Assembly (NCBI RefSeq): GCF_014202345.1
Contig: NZ_JACHGO010000005.1
Span: 310,001 to 374,000 of the forward strand
Origin: Desulfovibrio intestinalis
GTDB taxonomy: Bacteria > Desulfobacterota > Desulfovibrionia > Desulfovibrionales > Desulfovibrionaceae
Length of the DNA stretch: 64,000 nucleotides
Direction: 5' to 3'
Part shown: one piece after another, positions 25,951-37,021 of the stretch
How the letters are laid out: every line of letters starts with the position of its first letter
Position numbering within the stretch: the first letter of the stretch is position 1
The notes under the pieces: model-generated
Databases searched by the model: none
What the model was told of the DNA's origin: nothing
Seen by the model: only the letters and a program-made list of their open reading frames with translations
Program-made: the position numbers and the translations under genes

Positions 25951-26883
25951 AACAGACCTCCCACAGGTTTGCTGTTTAGCGTGCGGGATGAGCCGTTTGG
26001 AGCTTAAAACTGTGCTCCGCTACAATACCCATCATCACTTCACGACCCGGCCCGCGTCTTTTCTGCTATTTCCTGACCCATTTCCATAGAATGAACATAA
26101 GTGCATTCTCATGTTCGCATCAATATACCTAGCAATTTGGTTACTTTTACTACCCTAAATTGCGAACATTATAATGTGTCACTATAATCTAAAAATATTA
26201 AGATAATGTGGGATGTTACTTTAATGCATAGTCAGAATGTAAAATACTGGCTATGACCAGCATAACTTGGCAGTGCGAGATGATGAAAGAACGAATGAAG
26301 TATAACCAACTGATCAAGTTGAAATAAATCGCGTTGCGCCCATGCAATGGCCGATTTGTTGACAGATGCTAAAAATATTTTATGAAATACTGGTAAAGCT
26401 GGCCGGATATAGGCAGAGAAACAAGTCAATATTTCAACAAGAGGAAAAATCATCAGCTAACTGCCGTGGCATGGAGCCTGCCCTGCCCGTTTGCCTCTTG
26501 CTAGAAGGGTGTTCCCTCCGTCGCTCAGCGCAATGACAGATCACGTTGCGCCTGCCTTATCAATGAAAGCTGCTCCCCACCCTGCTGCTATTTAGTTGCT
26601 GTGAAGCGCTATGAACCCCAATGACCGCAACAGCAACAATCCTGGCAGATCCAAGCTAGCGTCCCTCCATTCTCACCGCATCCCCTGCCCGCATCTCTCC
26701 ATCAAGGGGCAGCCTTAATAAAGCTCCTTACCACCGCCGCACCTCTGCCCCCACCATACGTAAACAGCGCCCCCCATATAGCAAGGCATGCACTGAACAG
26801 GTTCAAGAGATCAAATCGGCACGGCTCGTAAAGCGAGTATTTTCACTTTGCGCGCTCCGGCAGCCTTTGCCTAAAGCCACAAT
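25951..26883. other. AT-rich stretch without a recognisable gene
   Basis: I see only short frames without ribosome sites. The segment 26090-26180 repeats GTTCGCA/TGCGAAC words that could be decayed binding sites. 26880 onward is the terminator of the next minus-strand gene. Confidence 0.4.
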
Positions 26884-26919
26884 AAAAACGGCCTCTGGAG
26901 GCAACCCCCAAAGGCCGTC
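26884..26919 (-). terminator. Rho-independent terminator of the minus-strand gene
   Basis: On the minus strand an ACGGCCT...AGGCCGT stem, extended inward by imperfect TGG/CCA pairs, is followed by TTTTT. It lies 18 nt after the stop of the hypothetical gene at 26937. Confidence 0.8.
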
Positions 26920-26936
26920 AATCTATTCTACGGCTG

Positions 26937-27362
26937 CTAGTGTTCTGCTGTTACAGGTCTGAAGTCGGCCACCAAGGAGCAAAGGCGGCTCAACATATCA
27001 AGTGGGGCCATAAGCGTGTTCCCCATCTGCTGCACAGAAAAACCGTCAATTTTTTCATCGGTTTCAAAGTGCTGCATAAGCAGCGCCAAGGTATAAAGCT
27101 GGTCATAGGTCTTATCAAACATTTCCTGCCAATTTTCAGCCTTAAGCATTTCGAGCATCTGCTTTTCTTTGGCGAGCATATAGCCGGGAATGCGGAAAGA
27201 GCGAATTTCAGGCGGCGCTTTTTCCAAAGCAGGTGGCGGCTCGTCTGAGTCCATAATGACAGGGCAAGAAAGAGCCAAAAGAGCCTGTGCGGCTTCTTGC
27301 AGCTTTTCAGCCAACTCTGTGAAGTCAGGAAGACCTTGATTGGGGGATGAGATAGTAGACAT
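26937..27362 (-). CDS. Hypothetical acidic helical protein
   Basis: A 141-residue protein starting at ATG 27362, 6 nt after GGAG; an in-frame GTG four codons upstream is less likely. It is acidic and mostly helical (LAEKLQEAAQALLALSCPVI; LYTLALLMQHFETDEKIDGF), with no signal peptide or membrane segment. The pattern resembles small phage or plasmid accessory proteins but I do not recognise a family. It has its own terminator and stands alone. Confidence 0.65.
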   Translation of the reverse strand: MSTISSPNQGLPDFTELAEKLQEAAQALLALSCPVIMDSDEPPPALEKAPPEIRSFRIPGYMLAKEKQMLEMLKAENWQEMFDKTYDQLYTLALLMQHFETDEKIDGFSVQQMGNTLMAPLDMLSRLCSLVADFRPVTAEH

Positions 27363-28050
27363 GCGGCACTCCACTGGTTTTTACTATTGGAGCCAGCCAC
27401 AAAAGCAAGCTCCGGGTGCTAGTAACCGCCAGCGGACGGCGAGCTATTTTCCCTTGCGGGTATTATATTTCGCCCACACCCGGAGATACAATGCGAGAAT
27501 AGCGCCCTGAAAAAGGACGCAATAAAGCCCACAAACTCTCGGGGTGGGAGGCCGCCACTGGAAAACAAGGCGTTACTAGCGCCTAGCTACAGAAACCATA
27601 TTTGCCCGTTACCGTCAACGCAACTGGCCCCCATTTTGTTGGCACTCTTTTTCATTTACCAACTATAAAAAATGAAAAATACACCATAACTATGTTAATA
27701 TTAAAAGAAAATACTATTCACTCTTCCTTCCTCAACAGCATTTACTAATAATGCCTTGACCAAAAAGCCCGTCGGCAGGAAAAATATTTTTAGGATAATT
27801 TTTTGTCCATCTATCAAACATTTCTGGAAACATATCTACATGCATTATCATGATAAATACCACATTAAAGCTTTAAAAAATCGTATATGTTTAAATACAT
27901 TTCTACAAAAAATAGTGTGTGGTCCTTATAAAAATGCATATTTCAATGTTATCGGAAATATATTTTTAATTAGCAAATATAATATTTATAAAGCTATTAC
28001 GCCTATAGTTTTTTATCATTAACCTGCTTTAGATTAATAAAGTTTTACTC
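27363..28050. other. AT-rich intergenic region
   Basis: The first 100 nt hold the promoter of the minus-strand gene. From 27650 onward the sequence is very AT-rich; an 88-codon frame at 27756 has no ribosome site and a composition expected by chance. The region may bend DNA or bind silencing proteins upstream of the adhesin gene. Confidence 0.4.
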
Positions 28051-28078
28051 TTGACCAAACTTTTAAACAGCGTATGGT
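28051..28078 (+). promoter_or_regulatory. Candidate sigma-70 promoter of the adhesin gene
   Basis: TTGACC, a 16-nt spacer and TATGGT, about 270 nt before the adhesin ATG. The long leader holds an inverted repeat GAGCAGG/CCTGCTC around 28205-28223 that could regulate expression. I compared the leader with the cyclic-di-GMP riboswitch consensus and did not find a match. Confidence 0.35.
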
Positions 28079-28347
28079 ATAACCAACAATTGATAATTCA
28101 TATCATTTAGTGCTCCCGTTTTTCTCACAGCGCTTGTCAGTTTTGCCCAGGCAAATCTAACGGGCACGAGGCCATGCCACAACTCAGATCGGCATCCGGC
28201 CTTGAGCAGGTGCAGCCTGCTCCCTACTATCCCCCACTCTGGCCCTTATTGGGTAACCATCTATCGCGCTATATAAGCGCGCATGCCTAAACTTTTGCCG
28301 CTGGAGCTTCTTTTCTAGTTCGCGGTAAAGGTTTTGCGGAGGCATTC

Positions 28348-31300
28348 ATGCGTACTGTAAACATCTCTCGCCCGGCAGCTTCTCAACAATCAATTGTTCC
28401 TGCTGAAGCCGATGCACGGATTGCTTTAAATTTTCCTGCTGGCGAAGCAACCCTTGAGCGTTCCGACAGCGACCTTCTGTTTCGCTTTGATGATGGCTCC
28501 AGCGTTCGCATTGAAAACTTCTACACAGAGTACAACAAGGACACTGCCCCTGACTTTGAAGTTGACGGCCAGCTTGTTAGCAGTGCGGACTTTTTTGCCG
28601 CTATGGGGCCGGACCTCATGCCTGCTGCCGGGCCAGCCGCCGCCGCTGCACGCGACAGCCGCTACAGTGAGTATGCCAACAGTGACCTGCAAGACGGTCT
28701 GGACCACCTTGGCGCGCTTGATTATGGCTTTGCGCTGGGCTCTGTGACGTCTGAAGATCTTATGGGGTCGGCCTTCAACCTGTCGCCAGTATTGAGCACC
28801 AATTCCGAGATGATCACGCTTTCACTCAAGGAATCCGGCTGGGTTAAAAACCCCGCTGGCAATTTTGTTCCTGAGGCTGGCGTTGCCGTCATGAGCGGCA
28901 GCTTTTCTGCCTACGATCCTGATGGCGACTCACTCAGCGCCTCCGTAGTCATTAATGGAACATCCTATGCCATTAACGCCACTGGCACGACCACCGTCAC
29001 CACCGAATACGGCACATTTACCATTACGCCCTCCAACGCGGGCTCAAATGTGACCTACAATTTTACCTATACCCTGAATAACGAGGACTACGGTGCCGCC
29101 GACTCCCTGAAACAGGGTGAAATCCATACTGACAGCATTCTTGTCACTGTCACTGACGGCATCAACCCTGTCAAAACGCAGCCCATCAACGTCGTCATTG
29201 AAGGTACCAACGACGCACCTGACATCATCAGGGTCGATGACGTCGTGCTGAAAGAGGATGGCGTTTTTGCTGGCGATTATGGCGTAAAAGATACCACCAA
29301 AACTCTTGATGCCAATGAAAACACTGCCACTCAGGCTGGCGGCACCGGGGCGAACCAGCACAGGACTTCCATTGAAGGCCAGATCATCGCGCGTGACCCT
29401 GACCACGACAGCGTGCTGACATATGGCATTGCCGACAACTCAGGCAATGCCATTTCCCTTGGCAGCGTTGTTGGTTTTGTTGATGGAACAGATCCTGTGA
29501 CCATCATCGGTATTGATATTGACCCGGCAAACCCCAACATTACGATTTATCATACCGAGTACGGTGATCTCAGCCTTGATACGTCAACAGGCCAATACCA
29601 GTTCACCCTTACCGGAACCGAGGCCGGAGGAAAAACGAACGCCCTTGCTGAAGGCCAGGAAGTGCATTTGCAGTTCAGACCTTCGGTGCAGGACGAGTAC
29701 GGCTTGCATGACTATGATATTGACCACCTGCGCGATGGCAGCATCCCTGTGGGCGGGGACAATATCATTGACGTAAATATCATCGGCACCAATGACCGCC
29801 CCATTTTTACTGACGATGCCGCCCATTGGAACAATGCCCAATTGTTGCCTGATGAGCATGGCGTTAGCCATGAAAGTATCAAGGAATCCGGCAAAGCCAA
29901 CGATACCAGCGGCGCCAACGATAACGTCAAGGTCACTGGCACAATAACCGCTACTGACTACGATAATGGCGCTGAACTGCGCTATGGCTTTAAGGTCTCT
30001 ACGCCTTCTGGTCAGGAAATGGTCAACAAGCTTTATGTCGTGCCTGACGGTGCTGGCAGTTATGTTCTGCTTACCGAGGCCGACTTTCTTGCGCTGAACA
30101 CCTCGGATTACTATGGAACGCTGAATATCACTGACAACAGTGCCTCTAACAGCGCTTCCTATACCTTCACACTCAAGAACAGCTCTGATTGCGTTCAAGG
30201 TATGGGTGAAGGCGATACGATGCTCGTGGAGCTTGAGGTCGTTGTTAAGGACGAGTTCGGCGCGTGGAACGATATTCCTCTGGAACTGCAGATTGTCGGC
30301 GCTAACGACGCTCCTTTCTTTACAGAGGGCAGCAAGGGCACTGTCAAAGAAAGTGGCGTCTACGCTCCTGACAACAGCGCCCTCTTCCCCAATTCGCTTG
30401 AAAACACTCCCACAACGGATGTAGGCAACGGCGACCTGGCTTCGGACGCTTCCCGCAATGAGCAGCACAAGCTGAGCTTCACTGGTCAGGTTAAGGCTGA
30501 CGACGTAGACTTTGACGACAAGGGCAACCTGACCTTCGGCATGGCCAGTTCACAAGGTACCCCTCTTGACGCTGCCGCTGACGGTTCAACAACTGTTTAC
30601 TATCTTGCCGATGGCACCGTTACCGATCAGGCCCCTGGTAACGACAACTACTTTGGCACTCTGACGATGAATGCCGACGGCACCTATACCTTTACCCTCA
30701 ATAATGCCACTGGCGGCCCCGCTGACAAGCTCAGCGAAGGCGAGCAAAAAATCATTACCTTTTCACCTACGGTTAGCGACGGGCAGGCCACGACAGTGGG
30801 CAATGGTCAAATTGTCGTTACCATCATTGGTTCCAATGACATTCCCGAGCTGTCCATTAAGCATGATAATAGCAGCCTGACGGGTGATGTGGGCGGCATC
30901 TTCAATGACGACAAGACCGTTCAGGTGGCCACGGGCAAACTGACTGTCAGCGACATCGACACACTGGACATGAAGAACGGCCACGACATCAAGGCCGAAA
31001 GCAATAACACTGGCGACCAGGGCATGGACCTTGCCAACAACACCTCTGACAACACCATTAAGGTTGGCGGGTTATATGGCGATCTGTACATTGTTCGCAC
31101 GTCTTCAGGCAGCGACCACACAAACGATACCTACACATACCGTTATGTGATTGATCCAATTCGCGCCGCCGCTGTGGGCAAAAATGAAATCGGTAAAGAC
31201 GACTTCACTATCACTATACGCGACCAGTTTGGTGCGTATGATGAAAAGCAGCTTATTTTTGAGGTGGTTGGCAGTGATGATCCGACCAGCATAGGCCTCT

Positions 31301-34300
31301 CCGGGGGCCGTGGCCTCGTTGTGGAAAGTGGCGTCATGCCTGCTGAATCCGTCAGAATTACTGACACCAACGATAAAGTCTATAAGTCCCAGTACCAGAA
31401 CGAAGAAAGTGGGCAACCCGAATCCAAGGGCGAGCTCTACGCGCACGACGTTGACAAGAGCGACCAGGAAGCCCTTAACAATCCCGGCGTTGATGCCAAG
31501 ATGCACTACGTTATTGTAGACAGTGACGGCACCCTTCATGATGTCAACAAGCTTATGAGTGGTGAAAGCTCCATTGAAATTCAGCTCAAGTACGGAAAGC
31601 TCATCATAGAGCGCACCAAGGCTGACGGCGCGACCGATAACAGCGCCCCCTTCAAGTACACGTATGAGCTTGATAACGACAATCACGAAGTTCAAGAGCT
31701 GAACTTTAACGACAAACTGTCTGACAACTTTGAAGTACGGGTTTACGAAACCGACAACAATAATGAAATCACAGGCTCGCCTGTAAGCGAAACTCCCACT
31801 GGCGTCATTGTGCAAGGCACCAATGACAGGCCAATTATTGACCTTGGCTCTCTTGATAAATCTATGGAAGAGCACTACGGCAAGAATACCGGCAGTGAGT
31901 TTGAAGGTGGCGGCAAAATCCTTACGGGGCAGATCGCCATTACAGACTATGAAGATGCCGGCACGTATGATCCGGCAACCAATTCATGGCAGTCTCAGTT
32001 TGTTGCTGCTGGAGATGGTTTTACATTCTCGCTGGTAAACCTTCTGCCCGGCAAGTCGGTTACCAACGATGATCTGCGCGGCGATAATCTGGCCGATGAA
32101 GCCAACTTTGACCTTAAAAGCGATACTTTTATCATTCAGGGCAAGTTTGGCATTCTTGAGATCAATCAGCAGACGGGCGAATTTACCTATACCCGCACGG
32201 ATGATCTTACCTGGCTCAATAACGGTGAGTCCGCAGAAGACACATTTTACCTTCGCGTAAAAGACCCCAACGGCGCATACTCTGAGGTAAAGCCCATCGT
32301 CATCACCATCAATGGCAATGACGATCCGGGCCGTCTTGTGGGCAATACTGCAGGTATGAAAGAAAACGGCGTGGACGGTTCGGACCTGCCCAGCGAAACC
32401 TACTACTACCTGCACTATGACGGCACAAGCAGCCACGGGCATGCACAGCACCTCGGAGCAAACCACCCGAACAGCGGCAACCCTGCGTCTTTTGTGGTCA
32501 ACGGCCAGCTTGGCGTGGATGACCCGGACCTCTCTGACAGACCAAGCTCCGGTTCAGGAGTGTCTGATACCTATACGTATAGCGACCCGACTGTGTCTGT
32601 TCCCGCCGGGGCTGCCAATGACGGTGCCGATATGGGCAAGGTTAGCGGCCCCACCGCTGGCAGTGACGGATCTTCTGTATACACCATCAATGGCTACGGA
32701 ACTCTCACCCTCTGGCCTGATGGCAAGTATACCTTTGAGCCGCTGATGAATGGCAGCGAGCTTGCCGACCCCATCAACAACCTTGCAGTTGGGGAATCCG
32801 TTGTCATAACCGTTCCAGTAAACGTCACCGGCTCTGGGCAAAACCACGCAGGCGAAACAACGAACGGCAACCTGGTGATAACCATTAATGGCACCAATGA
32901 CGCACCGGTAGTGACATCAGAAACTCATGGCGATGTCACTGTGGCTTACACGGATCAGTTTACAGGCCAGGAGGTTACATCCAAGCTCACGCTTGATGAA
33001 AGAAACGGTGAGGCCGTAGTTGTTGACAGCGATGAAATGGCGCACTGGGATGCTACCAAGGGTGGAAACATTACGGTAAATGGTTCACTCAACTCTGAGA
33101 AAATCATTACAGATGCCGACCACGGTGATCAGGCCAGGCTTACCTTCTTCACTGTTGAAGGCACCGCCTCTACCGGAGAAGCCCAGGGCAGTCTGGTGCA
33201 ACAGATCGAGGGCAAGTACGGCACGCTTATTATTCAGCGTGATGGCTCGTATCAGTACATTCTTGACAAGAATGGAGCTGACTACAAGGCTCTTGTTGCC
33301 GCAAACTCCAAGGCGATTGAAGAAGAAATCTTCAACATCTATGTCCGTGATCCGCACAATGCCACGTCTGATGAGCCCATCAAGCTTGTTATCAAAGTTG
33401 CTGGCCCTGACGCAGATCACGGGGGTGGCGATCCTGGCAACCCTGATCCCAATCCCGACCCCGGTTCCGGCGGCAACCAGCCGGGAAATGGCCTCAAGGA
33501 CCAGCATGAATCCGTCAAGGAAGATGAAGATTACACGGCCACAGGTAAGGTGGGCGGCGATAATTTCTATGATTCCGGGCTTAAATTGACGGGTTATGGT
33601 TCCGATGCCGGAGACTCAAGCCTTCACGCTTCGGAGAATGTGATTGTAACCAAGTATGGTACCATCACCCTGAAGCCTGACGGTAGTTATACCTACACCC
33701 TGAACAACGACCATCCTGACGTGCAAAAGCTGCGTGAAGGTGAAGAAATCAAGCAGGAATTCACTGTTACCGGCAGCGATGGCACATCAAAAGTCATTGA
33801 AATTACCGTGCAGGGCACTAACGATCTGCCCTTTGTGGTAAGCTCCTCCGATGGCAGCCTGAATCAGCAGATCGGGGGCACATGGGGCTCTACCAGCACG
33901 TCTGGCAACTTTGAAGCCAAAGACCTTGACGCTGTGGAAGGTGAAACTCTGGTGCTTACAGGCCCCAATGTCACGTCAACTGGCACCGATACCTACACGG
34001 TTCAGGGGCAGTATGGCGTGTACACTATCACCAAGACTGTCGTTAACGGAAATTCGCATTTTGAATACACGTACGATCTTGATCCCGCCTACCAAAATAC
34101 CAACTTTGGCGGGAAGGTAAACGACCCTGTGACCGTTAACATCAGCGACGGCAAAGCCAGCACCGGGCATACGATCAATGTTGAAATAACTGCCGCAAAC
34201 GACAACCCCATAATCAGCACAGCTGACGACCTTGTGGTTACTGAAGATAATAAAATAATCAGTGACGCAAACAAGGTTGAGGCATCTGACCCGGATATTT

Positions 34301-36819
34301 CGTTTAGCGGTGGCGCTGCGGATAATCTCTCATACAGCGTAGCCAATGCTGATGGCAGCGGCGAAGGCAGTATGGTGGTTGGCAAGTACGGCGTTCTGGT
34401 TATGGGCGCTGACGGCAGTTACTATTTCAAACTGAACAACTCCCACCCTGATGTTCAGGCCTTGAACGGCGCGGACCCCAGCAACCCATCTTCGCAGCCT
34501 GAATCCATTGAAGAAAAATTCAGGGTGATCGTGCGGGATGACAAGGGCGGCTCAACCTATAAGGAAATCACCGTCGTTATTCAGGGTACTGACGATGTGC
34601 CGACGCTCTACCTCTACGGCGTAGACGGTTCGCTTGAAGCAACTGGCCCCGCAGGCTCTGGCGCTCTGCTCGTCGTCAAGGAAAAGCAGGGCGGCACTGA
34701 AGTTGACTATACCGTGCATGGCAAGGCGCAAGGCTATGATACAGACCAGGCTGATTACGATTCCTTGACCTACAGCATCAAGGAAAACAGCAGCAACGTT
34801 TCTGATTCTGATGTCTATGCCATAAAGACCGCCACGGGTTGGGAGGTCACCTCAAGTTCTACTCCTGGCGCCATACATATGGGCACCCTGAGCATCGACG
34901 GCACCACAGGGCTGTACACCTTCAAGGGTGACCCTCAGGGCGTTGCACGGCTTGGTGTTGGTGAGGAACTCAACATCCCCGGCACTATTGTGGTTCAAGA
35001 TACGCATGGCAATGAAGCCACGGCAGACCTGAATATCAACATTATGGGCACCAATACCGCGCCCATCATTGTGTCTACCGGCGATAAAACGCCTGATTAT
35101 ACTGCCATTCCTCTGGACAAGGATGAATTTGACATCGCTCAGAGCAGTGATGGCAAATATACGCCTCTTACTGGTGAAATTGTAACTGCAGACGCTGACG
35201 GTGATGACACATTGGTGTACATCAGAACAACGGACCCCATTCTTGGCGAACGCAATGTAACAGAACTGTATGGTAAATATGGCAAGCTCACGCTCACCGT
35301 TGGAGCCGATGGCAAAACTTACTATGAATACACGGTAACCAACCCCAACGGCATCAAGGCGTTGGGCGAGGGAGAGTTTGACAAGGACATCTTTAACCTT
35401 GTTGTACGTGACCCTTATGGAGCTGAAGGAACTGGAAGCCTTGTGATCGACATTATTGGTGCTAACGATGCCCCAGAAATTTCGATAAATGGGGGGACCA
35501 ACACCATAACCGTCAACGATCCGGACAAGAACGATTCGCATACCCTCACAATTGTTGTTGATGGAACCGAGTATGCTCTTACTGCGGATACGGTCGATCC
35601 TACGCTGTTTACCTGCGATCTGCCTGACGGCACACTTACCCTTCGTTATGAGGCAATGGCCAACGGCGAAAAGCAGTGGAAATACAGTTTTGAGCCTGAC
35701 GCTTCCCAGGCAGGCGGTCTTCCTTCCAACCAGTACAACGAGTTTGACTTCTCGGTTAAGGTGGAAGATCAGCATGGCGCAAGCGATACGTCCGGTGATG
35801 TGACAATCCGGTACTATGGTACAAACCATGCTCCCGTTGGTCAGCAGATAGCGCTGCCTGTAATTCTCAGCGGCGTAATCCCCGCCGGGGACAATTTCTC
35901 CTTTGACAGTAACCCGCTGTCTTTGCTGGATCAGGATGGCGACACCCTCAGCTACACCTTCACAGACAGCACTGGCGCTGATGTTGGTGTTTCAGGCTCA
36001 GGGACTACGATAACGGGTGAATTTGGCACTCTTGAAATCGTCACCAATGCCAATGGCGACGGTTATGTATACAATTACACGATGTCCAGCGATATGGACG
36101 CCATGAAAAAACTGGCCCAAATGCACGCCAACGGCGAAGAGCTGAAAGATGAATTTCTTTACAGGGTTAATGATGGAATTTGGCAAGACAGCGCTTCTGG
36201 CAAGGTTGAAATCCATCTGGACGTCAACAATCAGCCAAGCGGATCATTTGGCGATGCCAGCGAAACAAGCTCTCAAGTAATCTTTGGTAGTGCAGGTGGA
36301 AATGATACCCTGCAAGGTGGATCCGGCAACGACATACTTTCCGGCGGAGAAGGCAACGACACGCTTCTCGGAGGCCTTGGCGACGACTGCCTGTTTGGCG
36401 GGGCTGGTGACGACTACCTGGATGGCGGTGCCGGAGCCAACGAACTCTATGGCGGCTCGGGCAATGACGTACTGGTGTTCAGCGCCAGCAATACCGTCAT
36501 GGACGGAGGTACTGGCATTGATATGATGATCGGTGCCGACAAAAACTCGCTTGAAAGCCTGTTCTCTAATCCCGCAAGCAACACCATCAAGAATATTGAG
36601 ATATTCGTGACAGATGGCGGCAACAATCTGACCAGTCTTGCCAGTTTGGAAAGCTATGGCGTGCAGCTGAATGGAGCGGAAAAAATAGAACTGTCCTCGG
36701 ACTGGACTGTGAATAATGCTCAGACCCCAAGTAGCATGGCCAGCGACTATGTGGCCTTTACGAGTGACAGTATGACCATATTGATCTCAAAAAATGCTCT
36801 TGCTGAGGGCATCATCTAG
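28348..36819 (+). CDS. Giant type I-secreted RTX adhesin, LapA-like
   Basis: A 2,823-residue surface protein preceded by GGAGG. Residues 1-90 form an N-terminal domain (LLFRFDDGSSVRIENFYTEY). PAAG at residues 92-95 sits where LapA-type adhesins carry the dialanine LapG cleavage site. From about 140 to 2,640 there are roughly 14 VCBS/cadherin-like modules, each ending in a GTNDAP-type motif (near residues 285, 479, 650, 827, 974, 1155, 1321, 1513, 1821, 1948, 2078, 2232, 2369, 2489). An Asp/Pro/Gly linker lies near 1692-1715. Residues about 2,645-2,710 are RTX nonapeptides (GGSGNDILSGGEGNDTL), followed by a C-terminal secretion signal. No ABC exporter is in the window. It should mediate attachment and biofilm formation. 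Confidence 0.9.
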   Translation: MRTVNISRPAASQQSIVPAEADARIALNFPAGEATLERSDSDLLFRFDDGSSVRIENFYTEYNKDTAPDFEVDGQLVSSADFFAAMGPDLMPAAGPAAAAARDSRYSEYANSDLQDGLDHLGALDYGFALGSVTSEDLMGSAFNLSPVLSTNSEMITLSLKESGWVKNPAGNFVPEAGVAVMSGSFSAYDPDGDSLSASVVINGTSYAINATGTTTVTTEYGTFTITPSNAGSNVTYNFTYTLNNEDYGAADSLKQGEIHTDSILVTVTDGINPVKTQPINVVIEGTNDAPDIIRVDDVVLKEDGVFAGDYGVKDTTKTLDANENTATQAGGTGANQHRTSIEGQIIARDPDHDSVLTYGIADNSGNAISLGSVVGFVDGTDPVTIIGIDIDPANPNITIYHTEYGDLSLDTSTGQYQFTLTGTEAGGKTNALAEGQEVHLQFRPSVQDEYGLHDYDIDHLRDGSIPVGGDNIIDVNIIGTNDRPIFTDDAAHWNNAQLLPDEHGVSHESIKESGKANDTSGANDNVKVTGTITATDYDNGAELRYGFKVSTPSGQEMVNKLYVVPDGAGSYVLLTEADFLALNTSDYYGTLNITDNSASNSASYTFTLKNSSDCVQGMGEGDTMLVELEVVVKDEFGAWNDIPLELQIVGANDAPFFTEGSKGTVKESGVYAPDNSALFPNSLENTPTTDVGNGDLASDASRNEQHKLSFTGQVKADDVDFDDKGNLTFGMASSQGTPLDAAADGSTTVYYLADGTVTDQAPGNDNYFGTLTMNADGTYTFTLNNATGGPADKLSEGEQKIITFSPTVSDGQATTVGNGQIVVTIIGSNDIPELSIKHDNSSLTGDVGGIFNDDKTVQVATGKLTVSDIDTLDMKNGHDIKAESNNTGDQGMDLANNTSDNTIKVGGLYGDLYIVRTSSGSDHTNDTYTYRYVIDPIRAAAVGKNEIGKDDFTITIRDQFGAYDEKQLIFEVVGSDDPTSIGLSGGRGLVVESGVMPAESVRITDTNDKVYKSQYQNEESGQPESKGELYAHDVDKSDQEALNNPGVDAKMHYVIVDSDGTLHDVNKLMSGESSIEIQLKYGKLIIERTKADGATDNSAPFKYTYELDNDNHEVQELNFNDKLSDNFEVRVYETDNNNEITGSPVSETPTGVIVQGTNDRPIIDLGSLDKSMEEHYGKNTGSEFEGGGKILTGQIAITDYEDAGTYDPATNSWQSQFVAAGDGFTFSLVNLLPGKSVTNDDLRGDNLADEANFDLKSDTFIIQGKFGILEINQQTGEFTYTRTDDLTWLNNGESAEDTFYLRVKDPNGAYSEVKPIVITINGNDDPGRLVGNTAGMKENGVDGSDLPSETYYYLHYDGTSSHGHAQHLGANHPNSGNPASFVVNGQLGVDDPDLSDRPSSGSGVSDTYTYSDPTVSVPAGAANDGADMGKVSGPTAGSDGSSVYTINGYGTLTLWPDGKYTFEPLMNGSELADPINNLAVGESVVITVPVNVTGSGQNHAGETTNGNLVITINGTNDAPVVTSETHGDVTVAYTDQFTGQEVTSKLTLDERNGEAVVVDSDEMAHWDATKGGNITVNGSLNSEKIITDADHGDQARLTFFTVEGTASTGEAQGSLVQQIEGKYGTLIIQRDGSYQYILDKNGADYKALVAANSKAIEEEIFNIYVRDPHNATSDEPIKLVIKVAGPDADHGGGDPGNPDPNPDPGSGGNQPGNGLKDQHESVKEDEDYTATGKVGGDNFYDSGLKLTGYGSDAGDSSLHASENVIVTKYGTITLKPDGSYTYTLNNDHPDVQKLREGEEIKQEFTVTGSDGTSKVIEITVQGTNDLPFVVSSSDGSLNQQIGGTWGSTSTSGNFEAKDLDAVEGETLVLTGPNVTSTGTDTYTVQGQYGVYTITKTVVNGNSHFEYTYDLDPAYQNTNFGGKVNDPVTVNISDGKASTGHTINVEITAANDNPIISTADDLVVTEDNKIISDANKVEASDPDISFSGGAADNLSYSVANADGSGEGSMVVGKYGVLVMGADGSYYFKLNNSHPDVQALNGADPSNPSSQPESIEEKFRVIVRDDKGGSTYKEITVVIQGTDDVPTLYLYGVDGSLEATGPAGSGALLVVKEKQGGTEVDYTVHGKAQGYDTDQADYDSLTYSIKENSSNVSDSDVYAIKTATGWEVTSSSTPGAIHMGTLSIDGTTGLYTFKGDPQGVARLGVGEELNIPGTIVVQDTHGNEATADLNINIMGTNTAPIIVSTGDKTPDYTAIPLDKDEFDIAQSSDGKYTPLTGEIVTADADGDDTLVYIRTTDPILGERNVTELYGKYGKLTLTVGADGKTYYEYTVTNPNGIKALGEGEFDKDIFNLVVRDPYGAEGTGSLVIDIIGANDAPEISINGGTNTITVNDPDKNDSHTLTIVVDGTEYALTADTVDPTLFTCDLPDGTLTLRYEAMANGEKQWKYSFEPDASQAGGLPSNQYNEFDFSVKVEDQHGASDTSGDVTIRYYGTNHAPVGQQIALPVILSGVIPAGDNFSFDSNPLSLLDQDGDTLSYTFTDSTGADVGVSGSGTTITGEFGTLEIVTNANGDGYVYNYTMSSDMDAMKKLAQMHANGEELKDEFLYRVNDGIWQDSASGKVEIHLDVNNQPSGSFGDASETSSQVIFGSAGGNDTLQGGSGNDILSGGEGNDTLLGGLGDDCLFGGAGDDYLDGGAGANELYGGSGNDVLVFSASNTVMDGGTGIDMMIGADKNSLESLFSNPASNTIKNIEIFVTDGGNNLTSLASLESYGVQLNGAEKIELSSDWTVNNAQTPSSMASDYVAFTSDSMTILISKNALAEGII

Positions 36820-36848
36820 TCATATCTGGCTATCAAGCCACGCGAAGG

Positions 36849-36890
36849 AAAGGGCCGTCACTTTTGGGGGTGACGGCCCTTTCTGTTTAT
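36849..36890 (+). terminator. Terminator of the adhesin gene
   Basis: Perfect 12-bp stem AAAGGGCCGTCA/TGACGGCCCTTT followed by CTGTTTAT, 30 nt after the adhesin stop. It separates the adhesin from tatA. Confidence 0.88.
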
Positions 36891-37021
36891 AAACCAGTAT
36901 AGTACTGCCCTTGCCTCTTACGAATCTGGCGACATGCCGCCTTGACCTTACGCCCCGTGCGGCTTATGTTCCAACGTGTAATACGGCTTTTCGATCCAAC
37001 CTAGTAACGGAGGCTTGCCGC

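Noticed and set aside
27756-28022. 88-codon ORF in AT-rich DNA before the adhesin
   Set aside because: Lys/Ile/Asn/Tyr-rich translation as expected from random AT-rich sequence, and no ribosome site.
28130-28347. Possible cyclic-di-GMP riboswitch in the adhesin leader
   Set aside because: I checked for the conserved GEMM elements (CACGCACAGGGCAAACC, and the GCCTCCGGCC/GGTAGGTAGCGGGG parts); only an isolated GGCAAA and CGGCC occur, without the fold.
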